64,000 nucleotides of DNA from Leifsonia sp. C5G2 (lineage in GTDB: Bacteria > Actinomycetota > Actinomycetes > Actinomycetales > Microbacteriaceae): assembly GCF_013359685.1 (NCBI RefSeq), contig NZ_JABFMV010000014.1, forward strand, positions 41,250 to 105,249, read 5' to 3'. Of the stretch, positions 26,728 to 34,464 are shown piece after piece. Position 1 is the stretch's first letter; each line of letters begins with the position of its first letter. A model generated the notes under the pieces. It did not search any database. It was not told the origin of the DNA and was given only the letters and a program-made list of their open reading frames with translations. Made by a program: the position numbers and the translations under genes.

Positions 26728-27306
26728 ATGGACATCGATGACGCGATCGGAACGGCAGGCGCCCGCCTGCGGGCGCTGCGCCGCGACCGCGGCATGACCC
26801 TCGCCCAGGTCGAGGAGGCCACCGGCATCTCCACCAGCACGCTGAGCCGGCTGGAGTCCGGCGGCCGGCGCGCCACTCTCGAACTGCTGCTCCCGCTCGC
26901 GCGTGTGTACGGCACCACCCTCGACGAGCTGGTGCGGCCGCCCGGCGTGCCCGACCCCCGCGTCCGCGCCCGCCCCATCCGCCGCGACGGGATGACGATG
27001 CTCCCGCTCACCCGGCACGCTTCCGGGCTGCAGGCCTACAAGATGGTGCTGCCACCGGGCCGGCGGACCGTGCCGCAGCCGCGCACGCACGAGGGGTACG
27101 AGTGGCTGTACGTGCTCAGTGGACGCCTGCGGCTGGTCCTCGGCGACACCGAGACGGTGCTGGAGCCGGGCGAGGCGGCCGAGTTCGACACCCGGATGCC
27201 GCACTGGTTCGGCACGCAGGACGGCGGATCGGTGGAAATGCTCTCGCTCTTCGGCGCGCAGGGCGAGCGGGCCCACGTTCGGGCGAGCACGGTGCGTCGC
27301 GACTGA
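26728..27306 (+). CDS. XRE-family regulator with C-terminal cupin domain
   Basis: 192 residues. The HTH is at about residues 10-65 (LRALRRDRGMTLAQVEEATGISTSTLSRLESGGRRATLELLLPLARVYGTTLDEL). A cupin domain fills the C-terminal half (HEGYEWLYVLSGRLRLVLGDTETVLEPGEAAEFDTRMPHWFG), with His residues placed for metal binding. It is divergent from the flavin oxidoreductase and probably senses a small molecule to control that gene and itself. Confidence 0.9.
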   Translation: MDIDDAIGTAGARLRALRRDRGMTLAQVEEATGISTSTLSRLESGGRRATLELLLPLARVYGTTLDELVRPPGVPDPRVRARPIRRDGMTMLPLTRHASGLQAYKMVLPPGRRTVPQPRTHEGYEWLYVLSGRLRLVLGDTETVLEPGEAAEFDTRMPHWFGTQDGGSVEMLSLFGAQGERAHVRASTVRRD

Positions 27307-27329
27307 CCCCCGGCCTCACTCCCTGGCCG

Positions 27330-28529
27330 TCACTCCTCGGTGAGCGCCTCCTGGGCGGCCTTCGGCAGCTTCCGCACCTTGGTGCGCCGCTTGCGGCGGT
27401 CCGGGATCATCGAGCGCATCTCCTCCAGGCGGCCGAAGCAGAGCAGCCGGTCGCCCGGCTCCAGCACAACTCCGCTGCGCGGGTTCGGGATGACGGACGT
27501 GCCGCGGTGCAGCGTCAGCGCCGTGATATCGCGCTCCCACAGACCGGAGTCGCGCAGGGTCTTGCCGACGATGTCCGCGTTGGTGTGCACCAGCAGCTCG
27601 GCCACGCCGTAGCCGGTGGAGACGCTCAGCCGCTGGCGCACGTCGATCTCCGGGAACGCCACCTGGTTGTCGATGAAGTCGACGATCGCGCCCGCCACAT
27701 CCAGCCCGGTCGCCCGCTCGATGCCTTCGAGGCCCGGCGAGGAGTTCACCTCCATCACGAGCGGTCCGTCCTTGCCCTCCAGCATGTCGACGCCGGCGAC
27801 GCGCAGACCCATGATCTGAGCCGAGCGGACGGCCGCCTCCTCGAACTCGGGCGACAGCGCCACCTTCTCGACCGTGCCGCCGCGGTGCACGTTGGAGCGG
27901 AACTCGTCGCCGCTCGCCACGCGCCGCATCGCCGCCACCACCCGGTCGCCGACGACGAGCGCGCGGATGTCGCGGCCGCGGCTCTCCGAGATGAAGCTCT
28001 GGATGAGCACGTTCTGCTTGGTCGAGTGCAGCGTCTCGATGATCGACTCGGCGATCTTCGCCTCCGGCGCCAGGATGACGCCGATGCCCTGCGTGCCCTC
28101 CAGCAGCTTGATGACGACGGGGGCCCCGCCGACCCGCTCGATGGCCATGCGCACGTCGGCGCGGCTGTTCACGAACGCCGTGCGCGGCATCCCGATGCCG
28201 TGCCGGGAGAGGATCTGCGTCGCCCGCAGCTTGTCGCGCGAGTTGGTGATGCCGTTCGCGGTGTTCGGCGTGTAGACGTCCATCTGCTCGAACTGCCGCA
28301 CGACGGCGGTGCCGTAGTACGTGATCGAGTTGCCGATGCGCGGCAGGATGGCGTCGTAGTCGGACAGCAGCCGCCCTCGGTACTGCAGGTCGGGCTCGTC
28401 GCCGGAGAGGTCGATGGCGAACCGCAGGGTGTTCAGCACCTTCACCGTGTGGCCGCGCTGCTCGGCGGTGGAGCGCAGCCGCTGCGTCGAGTACGCGTGC
28501 GGGGCGCGCGAGAGGATGGCGAGTTTCAC
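27330..28529 (-). CDS. rimK: RimK-type ATP-grasp ligase fused to an RCK_C (TrkA_C) domain
   Basis: 399 residues from GTG 28529, which has AGGAG upstream. Residues 1-290 are the RimK alpha-L-glutamate ligase fold: KLAILSRAPHAYSTQRL, VVIKLLEGTQGIGV (ATP loop), IQSFISESRGRDIRALVVG and the metal ligands in VMEVNSSPGLEGIE (Glu260, Asn262). RimK adds glutamates to the C-terminus of ribosomal protein S6. Residues about 303-376 (GYGVAELLVHTNADIVGKTLRDSGL to LEPGDRLLCFGRLEEM) match the RCK_C domain of potassium transport regulators, an unusual addition to this enzyme. The protein ends in a basic tail. It is divergent from a RimB-like gene with only 25 bases between start codons. Confidence 0.9.
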   Translation of the reverse strand: MKLAILSRAPHAYSTQRLRSTAEQRGHTVKVLNTLRFAIDLSGDEPDLQYRGRLLSDYDAILPRIGNSITYYGTAVVRQFEQMDVYTPNTANGITNSRDKLRATQILSRHGIGMPRTAFVNSRADVRMAIERVGGAPVVIKLLEGTQGIGVILAPEAKIAESIIETLHSTKQNVLIQSFISESRGRDIRALVVGDRVVAAMRRVASGDEFRSNVHRGGTVEKVALSPEFEEAAVRSAQIMGLRVAGVDMLEGKDGPLVMEVNSSPGLEGIERATGLDVAGAIVDFIDNQVAFPEIDVRQRLSVSTGYGVAELLVHTNADIVGKTLRDSGLWERDITALTLHRGTSVIPNPRSGVVLEPGDRLLCFGRLEEMRSMIPDRRKRRTKVRKLPKAAQEALTEE

Positions 28530-28554
28530 GGGGTGCTCCTGCGAAGATGGGGGA

Positions 28555-29031
28555 ATGGCCGACACCCATCTAAACACCGACACGGTCGGCTGGCGCGAGT
28601 GGGTGAGCCTTCCCGGTCTCCGGGTGCCGTGGATCAAGGTGAAGGTCGACACGGGGGCCCGCAGTTCGTCGCTCCACGCCTTCGACATCGAGGAGCTCCC
28701 GGGCGACCGGGTGCGCTTCCGGGTGCAGCCGTGGCAGGACTCCGACCGGGATGCGGTGACGGCCGAGTGCGCCGTGCACGACCGCCGGGTGGTGCGCAGC
28801 TCGTCCGGTCATACGGAGGAGCGCATCGTCGTTCTGCTCGACCTCGTCATCCACGGGCGGACGGTGAGCGCCGAGACGACGCTGACCAACCGCGACCAGA
28901 TGGGCTTCCGGATGCTGGTCGGGCGCGAGGCCCTCCGCCAGGGCTTCGTGGTCGACCCGGCGCGCTCGTTCCTCGGCGGCCGCGCGCCGCGCGAGGTCCG
29001 CCGCCGCAACCGCGGCCGCGACGACGCCTGA
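28555..29031 (+). CDS. RimB/RimK-associated retropepsin-like protein
   Basis: 158 residues. The family signature is VKVDTGARSSSLHA near residue 30, an aspartic-protease-like DTGA motif found in the so-called ATP-dependent zinc protease/RimB group, and GREALRQGFVVDPARSFL near the C-terminus. In several bacteria the family is paired with RimK, where it affects ribosomal S6 glutamylation. ATG at 28555 comes 6 bases after GAAGAT with no usable Shine-Dalgarno spacing, so the mRNA may be leaderless. The tail is very basic (RRRNRGRDDA). Confidence 0.82.
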   Translation: MADTHLNTDTVGWREWVSLPGLRVPWIKVKVDTGARSSSLHAFDIEELPGDRVRFRVQPWQDSDRDAVTAECAVHDRRVVRSSSGHTEERIVVLLDLVIHGRTVSAETTLTNRDQMGFRMLVGREALRQGFVVDPARSFLGGRAPREVRRRNRGRDDA

Positions 29032-29050
29032 CCCTTCGCCTCGGCGGCGA

Positions 29051-29104
29051 CTCGTCACGAATCGCGCCCGTTCGTCACGAATCGCGCCCGTTCGTGACGA
29101 AACG
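29051..29104. repeat. Tandem/inverted repeat cluster with TTCGTGACGAA core
   Basis: Two tandem 20-base copies (29051-29070 and 29071-29090, one mismatch) are followed by an inverted copy of their first half. TTCGTCACGAA (29071-29081) and TTCGTGACGAA (29091-29101) form a perfect 11-base hairpin with a 9-base loop, and the first copy can compete for the same right arm. It lies between the convergent rimB-like gene and the RelE toxin gene. The core word recurs in the hairpin at 2690-2724. Confidence 0.75.
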
Positions 29105-29118
29105 TCACAGCGGGGAGG

Positions 29119-29385
29119 CTAATTGAGCGAGCGATAGACCTCGCGACGGTGGCGCGCCTGGAGCACGAGGATCAGCAGTCGATCGTCGTGGATGTCGTAG
29201 AGGACCCGGTAGTCGCCGGTCCGGACACGCCAGGTGCCTGCGGCGTCGACGAGCTTCTTCGCGGCGGGCGGCCGCGGTGTCTCGGCAAGCAGCTCGATCA
29301 CCGCCTGGATGCGGCGCCGCGCCTGCGGTTCGAGCTTCCGGAGATCACGTGCGGCGGCTGGGGCGAGCTCGATCCGGTAGGTCAC
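29119..29385 (-). CDS. RelE/ParE-family toxin
   Basis: 88 residues with the RelE fold: YRIELAPAAARDLRKLEPQARRRIQAVIELL, then WRVRTGDYRVLYDIHDDRLLILVLQARHRREVY. The conserved Arg in WRVRxGDYRVLY and the C-terminal HRREVY are typical of RelE mRNA interferases. Its start overlaps the antitoxin stop (ATGA), so the two are translationally coupled. It is likely neutralised by the Phd-like protein encoded upstream. Confidence 0.9.
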   Translation of the reverse strand: MTYRIELAPAAARDLRKLEPQARRRIQAVIELLAETPRPPAAKKLVDAAGTWRVRTGDYRVLYDIHDDRLLILVLQARHRREVYRSLN

Positions 29386-29651
29386 GCGAGCCCGAGTTCG
29401 GCCTTGACCTCATCCCAGGGGACGGGCAGGGCGCCGGTCTCGGCCATCTCGCGGCGGGCCGCCTCCGCGGCCTCCGCGTCATCGAGGTCCTCGAGCCGCT
29501 CGAGCAGTCGGTCGAAGTCGTCCGCGCCGACCAGCACGGCGACCCTGCGCCCGCGCCGGGTGAGGGAGACGGCCTCGTGCTGGAAGTGCGCGCGGTCGAC
29601 AAGTGCGCCGAGCTGCTGCTTGGCCTCCGATACCGAAAGAACGTCCGTCAT
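29382..29651 (-). CDS. Phd/YefM-family antitoxin
   Basis: 89 residues. The N-terminal half (VLSVSEAKQQLGALVDRAHFQHEAVSLTRRGRRVAVLVGADDFDRLLERLEDL) is the Phd/YefM DNA-binding fold; the acidic C-terminus would wrap the toxin. ATG at 29651 lies 6 bases after TACGAT (bases 29658-29663, minus strand), so the operon mRNA is probably leaderless. Dyads around this promoter suit autorepression by the toxin-antitoxin complex. Confidence 0.88.
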   Translation of the reverse strand: MTDVLSVSEAKQQLGALVDRAHFQHEAVSLTRRGRRVAVLVGADDFDRLLERLEDLDDAEAAEAARREMAETGALPVPWDEVKAELGLA

Positions 29652-29654
29652 GCA

Positions 29655-29689
29655 CCAATCGTACCAAATGGTCCATTCGGGCCGATTGG
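29655..29689 (-). promoter_or_regulatory. Toxin-antitoxin promoter/operator
   Basis: CCAATCG (29655-29661) and CGATTGG (29683-29689) form an outer dyad, with a smaller ACCA/TGGT dyad inside around 29663-29672. The minus-strand TACGAT (29658-29663) is a plausible -10 element 6 bases before the antitoxin start. Overlap of dyad and promoter fits autoregulation. Confidence 0.6.
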
Positions 29690-29710
29690 GCGATTCGGTC
29701 ACAGAAGCGG

Positions 29711-30592
29711 TTAGTCGCCGAGGCCGAGCTCCCGCCGCCAGTGGGCCAGGAACTCCGCGCCCGCGTCATCGTGGATGGCGTCCCCGATCGTGATGACCTG
29801 GTACGGCCGCTCGAGCACGCCGTCGGAGGGGCGGACGTCCACGTGCGCCACCTCGTACCCGGCGTCGTGCACGTAGTCCGCCATCTTGTAGTCGCTACGG
29901 GAGTCGCCGATCGAGCGCCAGCGGCGGGGCAGCGGGCCGCGGGCGGCGAAATAGTCGAAGGCGCGCTGGGCGCCGCGGTCCTTGTCGAGCAGCACCGACT
30001 CGATGTCGGTGGAGATGATGGTCGGGTCGATCCGGTACGGCACCTCCCCCGACGCGTCGGGCGAGTCCCGGGAGCCGTAGCGGAGTCCGACGCCGAGGCC
30101 GGTGAGCGCCTCGAACGCCGCGTCCTGGAAGCGGGACTGCGCCTCGGCGTAGGTCTCCGCGTCCACGTCGGTGCGCTGCTCGACGGAGATCATCGCGCGC
30201 TTCGTCTCGTCGAAGAACATCGTGTCGGCGAAGCGGTCGCGCACGAGCGAGCGCACCGCGTCCACCGCCTCGGGCGTGAACGCGACGGTCTCGTCGACCG
30301 TGACATCGCCCATCCCGTCGCCCGTGATCGGGGCCCACGCGCCGCCCTTCTCGAACACGCCGAACATCCGCGCGCCGTGCTGCTCCAGCGCCTCGCCGAG
30401 GCCGGCGTCGCAGAGCGGGGCGACCACCTGGTGGCGGATGAAGTCGCCCGAACGGCCCGTGATGAACGCGATCGGGACGCCCGCCGCCGCCATCGCGACC
30501 AGGTCGGTGACGATGCTGCGGATGGCGATGGTACGGGTCACCGGACTCGCGATGGGTCCGTCCACGTCGAAGAGCAGGCCGAGATTGTGCAC
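29711..30592 (-). CDS. HAD-superfamily hydrolase
   Basis: 293 residues from GTG 30592. The HAD nucleophile motif is FDVDGPIASP (Asp9, Asp11), with motif II in FITGRSGDF and motif IV in SIGDSRSDYKMADYV. A large cap domain sits between them. It is probably a phosphatase of sugar or nucleotide phosphates; the exact substrate cannot be read from the sequence. The minus-strand hexamer GAGAAT lies 5 bases before the GTG. The methyltransferase gene starts divergently only 31 bases away. Confidence 0.82.
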   Translation of the reverse strand: MHNLGLLFDVDGPIASPVTRTIAIRSIVTDLVAMAAAGVPIAFITGRSGDFIRHQVVAPLCDAGLGEALEQHGARMFGVFEKGGAWAPITGDGMGDVTVDETVAFTPEAVDAVRSLVRDRFADTMFFDETKRAMISVEQRTDVDAETYAEAQSRFQDAAFEALTGLGVGLRYGSRDSPDASGEVPYRIDPTIISTDIESVLLDKDRGAQRAFDYFAARGPLPRRWRSIGDSRSDYKMADYVHDAGYEVAHVDVRPSDGVLERPYQVITIGDAIHDDAGAEFLAHWRRELGLGD

Positions 30593-30623
30593 AGTCCATT
30601 CTCTCCGCTGCGAGAATGGTCGC

Positions 30624-31511
30624 ATGTCGCAGCCCGCCCCCGCAGCCTCCCCGCTGTGGCATCCGGAGGCGCCGAGCACCGTCGCGCACGGCGACAACCT
30701 CGAGGTGCTCGCCGGGCTGCCGGACGCGTCCTTCCGTCTGATCTACCTCGACCCGCCCTTCAACACCGGCCGTCCGCAGGCCCGCCAGACCATCACCTCG
30801 GTGCGCTCGGAGGGCGGCGCGGGCAGTGTGATCGGGTTCAAGGGCCGCAGCTATGAGCGGATCAAGGGCGACCTTCTGCAGTACGACGACCGGTTCGAGG
30901 ACTACTGGGGCTTCATGGAGCCGCGGCTCATCGAGGCCTGGCGGGTGCTGGCCGACGACGGGACGCTGTACCTCCACCTCGACTACCGCGAGTCCCACTA
31001 CGCGAAGGTGCTGCTGGATGCGCTGTTCGGCCGCGAGTCGTTCCTCAACGAGATCATCTGGGCGTACGACTACGGCGCGAAGCCGAAGAACCGGTGGCCG
31101 GCCAAGCACGACACGATCCTCGTCTACGTGAAGGACCCGTCGGCGTACCACTTCGACTCGGCGGCGGTCGAGCGCGAGCCGTACATGGCGCCGGGGCTGG
31201 TCACGCCCGAGAAGGCGCAGCTCGGCAAGCTCCCGACCGACGTCTGGTGGCACACCATCGTGTCGCCGACCGGGCGCGAGAAGACCGGCTACCCGACCCA
31301 GAAGCCGGAGGGCGTGCTCCGCCGCATCGTGCAGGCGTCGAGCGCCGAGGGCGACTGGGTGCTCGACTTCTTCGCCGGCAGCGGCACCACCGGAGCGGTG
31401 GCGGCCGCGCTCGGCCGGCGCTTCCTGCTGGTCGACAGCAACCCGGCGGCCATCGCGGTCATGCGCGACCGGCTCGCGTCGGCGGAGCCTGCGGTCCGGT
31501 TCGTCGGCTGA
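30624..31511 (+). CDS. Orphan beta-class DNA methyltransferase
   Basis: 295 residues. Catalytic motif IV is DPPFNTG (Asp43-Phe46) and the S-adenosylmethionine motif I is DFFAGSGTTG (from residue 248). This order, motif IV before motif I, defines the beta class of N6-adenine or N4-cytosine methyltransferases. No restriction enzyme gene is adjacent, so it is probably an orphan, possibly regulatory, enzyme. ATG at 30624 lies 6 bases after GAGAAT (30612-30617), suggesting a leaderless mRNA. Recognition site unknown. Confidence 0.88.
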   Translation: MSQPAPAASPLWHPEAPSTVAHGDNLEVLAGLPDASFRLIYLDPPFNTGRPQARQTITSVRSEGGAGSVIGFKGRSYERIKGDLLQYDDRFEDYWGFMEPRLIEAWRVLADDGTLYLHLDYRESHYAKVLLDALFGRESFLNEIIWAYDYGAKPKNRWPAKHDTILVYVKDPSAYHFDSAAVEREPYMAPGLVTPEKAQLGKLPTDVWWHTIVSPTGREKTGYPTQKPEGVLRRIVQASSAEGDWVLDFFAGSGTTGAVAAALGRRFLLVDSNPAAIAVMRDRLASAEPAVRFVG

Positions 31512-31523
31512 GCGGTCCCCGGC

Positions 31524-31949
31524 TCAGGCGGGACGCTCCGCGTGCGCCTTGAGCGCGCGCATCGTCCGCCTGCTCTCGGCCGCCGCCATCCGCACGAGCA
31601 CGGGCTGCATCGCCCGGAACACGCCGCGCGTGGTCAGCTCGCCGACGCGCACCACCCGGGTGCGCCCGTCCACCGCGGCCAGGTCGTACCGGATGGACGC
31701 GTCGACGCCCCCGGACGGCTTCGCCTGGTGGAAGCGCAGCGAGCGGTCTGGATCCTCCCCGGTCAGCGCGCCGCGCATCCTGCCGACCGTCGTCGAGTCG
31801 ACGTAGGCGCCGGACCCGTCCGCGGCGCGAGTGCCGAGGTACACGATGGAGTGGCGCAGCCAGCCGGGATAGCCGTCGAGTGTCCGCAATGCGACATACA
31901 CCTCGTGCGGGGGAGCTGAGATGTCGATGGTGTCCGTGATGGTTCTCAT
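31524..31949 (-). CDS. SRPBCC-family (polyketide-cyclase-like) protein
   Basis: 141 residues with the START/SRPBCC pattern: ITDTIDISAPPHEVYVALRTLDGYPGWLRH at the N-terminus and a long C-terminal helix (MQPVLVRMAAAESRRTMRALKAHAE). Such proteins bind hydrophobic ligands in a helix-grip cavity. It is convergent with the methyltransferase gene. Ligand unknown. Confidence 0.8.
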   Translation of the reverse strand: MRTITDTIDISAPPHEVYVALRTLDGYPGWLRHSIVYLGTRAADGSGAYVDSTTVGRMRGALTGEDPDRSLRFHQAKPSGGVDASIRYDLAAVDGRTRVVRVGELTTRGVFRAMQPVLVRMAAAESRRTMRALKAHAERPA

Positions 31950-32055
31950 GGCTCAGGAGTAGCCCTCCGCGGCCCCTTCGGGCGAGGGGAATTCCACCCC
32001 TGTCCGGCGTTCATCCGGAATTCTCGAAGCGGGGTGTGGAAGGGTTGTCTGCACT

Positions 32056-32880
32056 ATGCGATCGAGCGTCCGTGCCCTGCCCTTCCTCTGGGGCGCGCTG
32101 GTGTCGGCGGCGTTGTTCGTCGGCGTGTACGTGGTCTTCGTGCGGAGCTACATCGGGCAGGTGATCGACGAGCGCGCCTTCGCGGGCGCCGACGCCTGGA
32201 AGGGCGACCTGATCGAGTTCGCCCACGGCTTCCTCGATGCCCTGCCCGTCGCCTCCGTCGTGATCGGGGCGGTGATCGCCCTCGTCATCGTGCTGGTGCG
32301 CCGGAACTGGCTGGTGTTCGCGGTCGCGGTCGGTGCCGCGGCCGGCGCGAACGTGAGCACGCAGGTGCTCAAGTACACCGTCCTCTCGCGGCCGGAGAAG
32401 GGGGTGGATGTCGGCCTCGCCAACTCCCTCCCCTCCGGGCACACCGCGGTCGCCGCGTCGGCGGCGCTCGTGGTGTTCCTGCTGGCGGCGCCGCGCTTCC
32501 GGCCGCTCGCCGCGGTGGTCGGGTCCCTGTTCACGATCGCCGCGGGCGCGTCCACGCTGGTGGAGCAGTGGCACCGGCCGAGCGATGTGGTGGCGGGGAT
32601 GCTGGTGGTCGCGTTCTGGGGCTGCCTGGCCGGGATCGTGCTCGCCTGGCTGCGGCTCCCTGGCGCCGAACCGCCGGTGCGCAGCAAGCTCTGGCCGCTG
32701 GTCTGGGTCGGCGGCGTGTGCGCGGCCGGGTCCGTCGTGGCGCTGCTGATCACGTACTTCTCGGCGCAGTCGGGCACGGAGCACCTCTTCGTCGCCTACG
32801 CGGGCGGCGTCGCCGCGATCGTCGCCACCGGCTTCGTCGTCGCGGCCGTCGGCAACCGCCTCTACCGCCGTCTGGCGTGA
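32056..32880 (+). CDS. PAP2-family membrane phosphatase
   Basis: 274 residues with about six membrane helices. The three PAP2 motifs are present: KYTVLSRPEKG, SLPSGHTAVAAS and EQWHRPSDVVAGM, carrying the catalytic His of SGHT and the second His of WHRPSD. Such enzymes dephosphorylate lipid phosphates such as phosphatidic acid or undecaprenyl pyrophosphate. The gene stands alone, convergent with an SRPBCC gene. Confidence 0.9.
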   Translation: MRSSVRALPFLWGALVSAALFVGVYVVFVRSYIGQVIDERAFAGADAWKGDLIEFAHGFLDALPVASVVIGAVIALVIVLVRRNWLVFAVAVGAAAGANVSTQVLKYTVLSRPEKGVDVGLANSLPSGHTAVAASAALVVFLLAAPRFRPLAAVVGSLFTIAAGASTLVEQWHRPSDVVAGMLVVAFWGCLAGIVLAWLRLPGAEPPVRSKLWPLVWVGGVCAAGSVVALLITYFSAQSGTEHLFVAYAGGVAAIVATGFVVAAVGNRLYRRLA

Positions 32881-32905
32881 CCCGCGGCCGTCCGTCCGGC
32901 TGAGG

Positions 32906-33298
32906 TCAGGCCTTCGCGCGCAGGTTCTCCGCGATCTTGGCGAGCGACGCGTCGAGCGCCTGCTGCATCCCGTCGAACTCCTGCGTCGTGTGGATGCTGA
33001 GTTCCACGCCGTCGTCGGTGAGCCGCAGCGAGCCGTGGTAGTCGTGCGGTCCCGGTGCCGACCAGCGCACCTCGCGGGCGGCGCGGTCGACGTCGAAGGC
33101 GGCCTCCGAGGTGACGGTCTCGTCCTCGCCGTCGCGGTCGGCGTCGACGTGGGCGGTGGTCTCCACCTTGCCGTCGGGGAGCTCGTGCGCCTCGGTCACG
33201 CGCGGGAAGTAGGCGGGCAGGTTCTCGGGGTCGGAGATGTAGTCGAGGTACTCGTCGGCGTCGCCCTCGAGGCTTCTGGTCGCAGTGTAGGTTGCCAT
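32906..33298 (-). CDS. DUF2505-like SRPBCC protein
   Basis: 130 residues. The N-terminus MATYTATRSLEGDADEYLDYISDPENLPAYFPRVTEA and the C-terminal helix EFDGMQQALDASLAKIAENLRAKA fit the DUF2505/SRPBCC group. The middle is rich in Asp and Glu (DADRDGEDETVTSEAAFDVDR). ATG at 33298 lies 7 bases after the minus-strand hexamer TACGGT (33306-33311), a leaderless layout. Function unknown. Confidence 0.8.
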   Translation of the reverse strand: MATYTATRSLEGDADEYLDYISDPENLPAYFPRVTEAHELPDGKVETTAHVDADRDGEDETVTSEAAFDVDRAAREVRWSAPGPHDYHGSLRLTDDGVELSIHTTQEFDGMQQALDASLAKIAENLRAKA

Positions 33299-33330
33299 GC
33301 CCGCGACCGTACGCCGTCTCCTGCCCCCTG

Positions 33331-33404
33331 CCCACCGTCGAGTCCGCGAAGACTTCACGCGACACGCCGCTCAGCCGGGCAGTCTTCGCGGACTCGACGG
33401 TGGG
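33331..33404. terminator. Perfect 24-bp-arm hairpin downstream of cebR
   Basis: Arms 33331-33354 and 33381-33404 are perfectly complementary over 24 bases, with a 26-base loop. The element ends the cebR-like gene (stop 11 bases away) and precedes the DUF2505 gene start. The loop contains the 11-mer GCGACACGCCG (33359-33369), the complement of CGGCGTGTCGC found in three other hairpins. It is probably a terminator or a transcribed stable stem. Confidence 0.75.
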
Positions 33405-33414
33405 CGGAGCGGGG

Positions 33415-34437
33415 TCAGGTGCTCTGGCGGATGACGAGCTCGGTGGGGAGGAGGGTGACGCGGTCGACGGGTTCGCCGGCCAGGCGGCGGACGAGGACGC
33501 GGGCCATCGTCTCGCCGAGGCCGATCGACGGCTGGTGCACCGTGGTGAGCGGCGGCGTCGACATCAGGCCGAAGCTGTCGTCGTCGTAGCCGACCACGGC
33601 CACGTCTCCCGGGATGCCGAGCCCGGCCTCGTGGATCGCCGAGTACGCGCCCGCCGCCATCTGGTCGTTGGCGGCGAAGAGTCCGTCGATCGGGCGGCCC
33701 GCGGCGAGCAGCCGGCGCATCGCCTCCAGGCCCGACGCGGGTGAGAAGTCGCCGTACGCGACCTGCGACGCGTCGAGTCCCGCTGCATCCATCGCCTGCT
33801 TCCACCCCGTGAAGCGGTCGAGGCCGGCGGGCATGTCCTGCGGGCCGGTGATCAGCGCGATGTTCCTGCGCCCGCGCTCGATGAGGTGCTCGGTGGCGAC
33901 ACGCGCGCCGGCGACGTTGTCCACATCCACGTAGTAGGAGGCGTGCTGGCTCTCGCTCACCGGCCGGCCGCCGAAGACCAGCGGCAGGGAGGTGCCCAGC
34001 TGCGCGTACGAGTGGTCGCCGGAGTGGTGCGAGACGACCAGGGCGCCGTCGACGTTGCCGCCCATCAGGTACCGGCGGGTCTTGTCGGGGTTGGTCTCCG
34101 ACGAGATCACCATGTTGAGCGTGTACTCGGTGTCGGCGAGGCTCAGCGCGACGCCCTGCACGATGGAGGCGAAGAACGGGTCGGCGAACACCTTCGCCGT
34201 CGACTCCGGCACCACGAGCGCGATCACCTGCGTGCGCCGCGACGCCAGCGAGCGCGCCGCGCGGTTCGGTACGTAGTTGAGGTCGGCGATCGCGCGCTCC
34301 ACGGCGGCGACTACCTCGGCGGTGACCTTGGGGGAGCCGTTCACGACGCGGGAGACCGTCGCGCGTGAGACGCCGGCGCGCGCGGCGACAGCCTCCAGCG
34401 TGGGCACCACTCGGCCCGCCACCTGCTCTGTCGTCAT
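33415..34437 (-). CDS. cebR: LacI-family regulator of beta-glucoside use, CebR-like
   Basis: 340 residues. The HTH is TLEAVAARAGVSRATVSRVVNGSPKVTAEVVAAVERAI, followed by the hinge helix NRAARSLASRRTQVIALVVPE and a sugar-binding core. It is the last gene after a binding protein, two permeases and a GH1 beta-glucosidase, the same order as the Streptomyces ceb region. The palindromes TGAGAGCGCTCTCA upstream of the binding-protein gene resemble the Streptomyces CebR box (TGGGAGCGCTCCCA). GAGGAG precedes the ATG. It likely releases DNA when cellobiose or a related sugar is present. Confidence 0.85.
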   Translation of the reverse strand: MTTEQVAGRVVPTLEAVAARAGVSRATVSRVVNGSPKVTAEVVAAVERAIADLNYVPNRAARSLASRRTQVIALVVPESTAKVFADPFFASIVQGVALSLADTEYTLNMVISSETNPDKTRRYLMGGNVDGALVVSHHSGDHSYAQLGTSLPLVFGGRPVSESQHASYYVDVDNVAGARVATEHLIERGRRNIALITGPQDMPAGLDRFTGWKQAMDAAGLDASQVAYGDFSPASGLEAMRRLLAAGRPIDGLFAANDQMAAGAYSAIHEAGLGIPGDVAVVGYDDDSFGLMSTPPLTTVHQPSIGLGETMARVLVRRLAGEPVDRVTLLPTELVIRQST

Positions 34438-34464
34438 GGGGTCTCCTCGTCGTCCGCGTCCATG

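Noticed and set aside
27116..29126. Long plus-strand frame across the rimK gene
   Set aside because: Shadow of the minus-strand rimK gene; no domain and Arg/His-rich composition.
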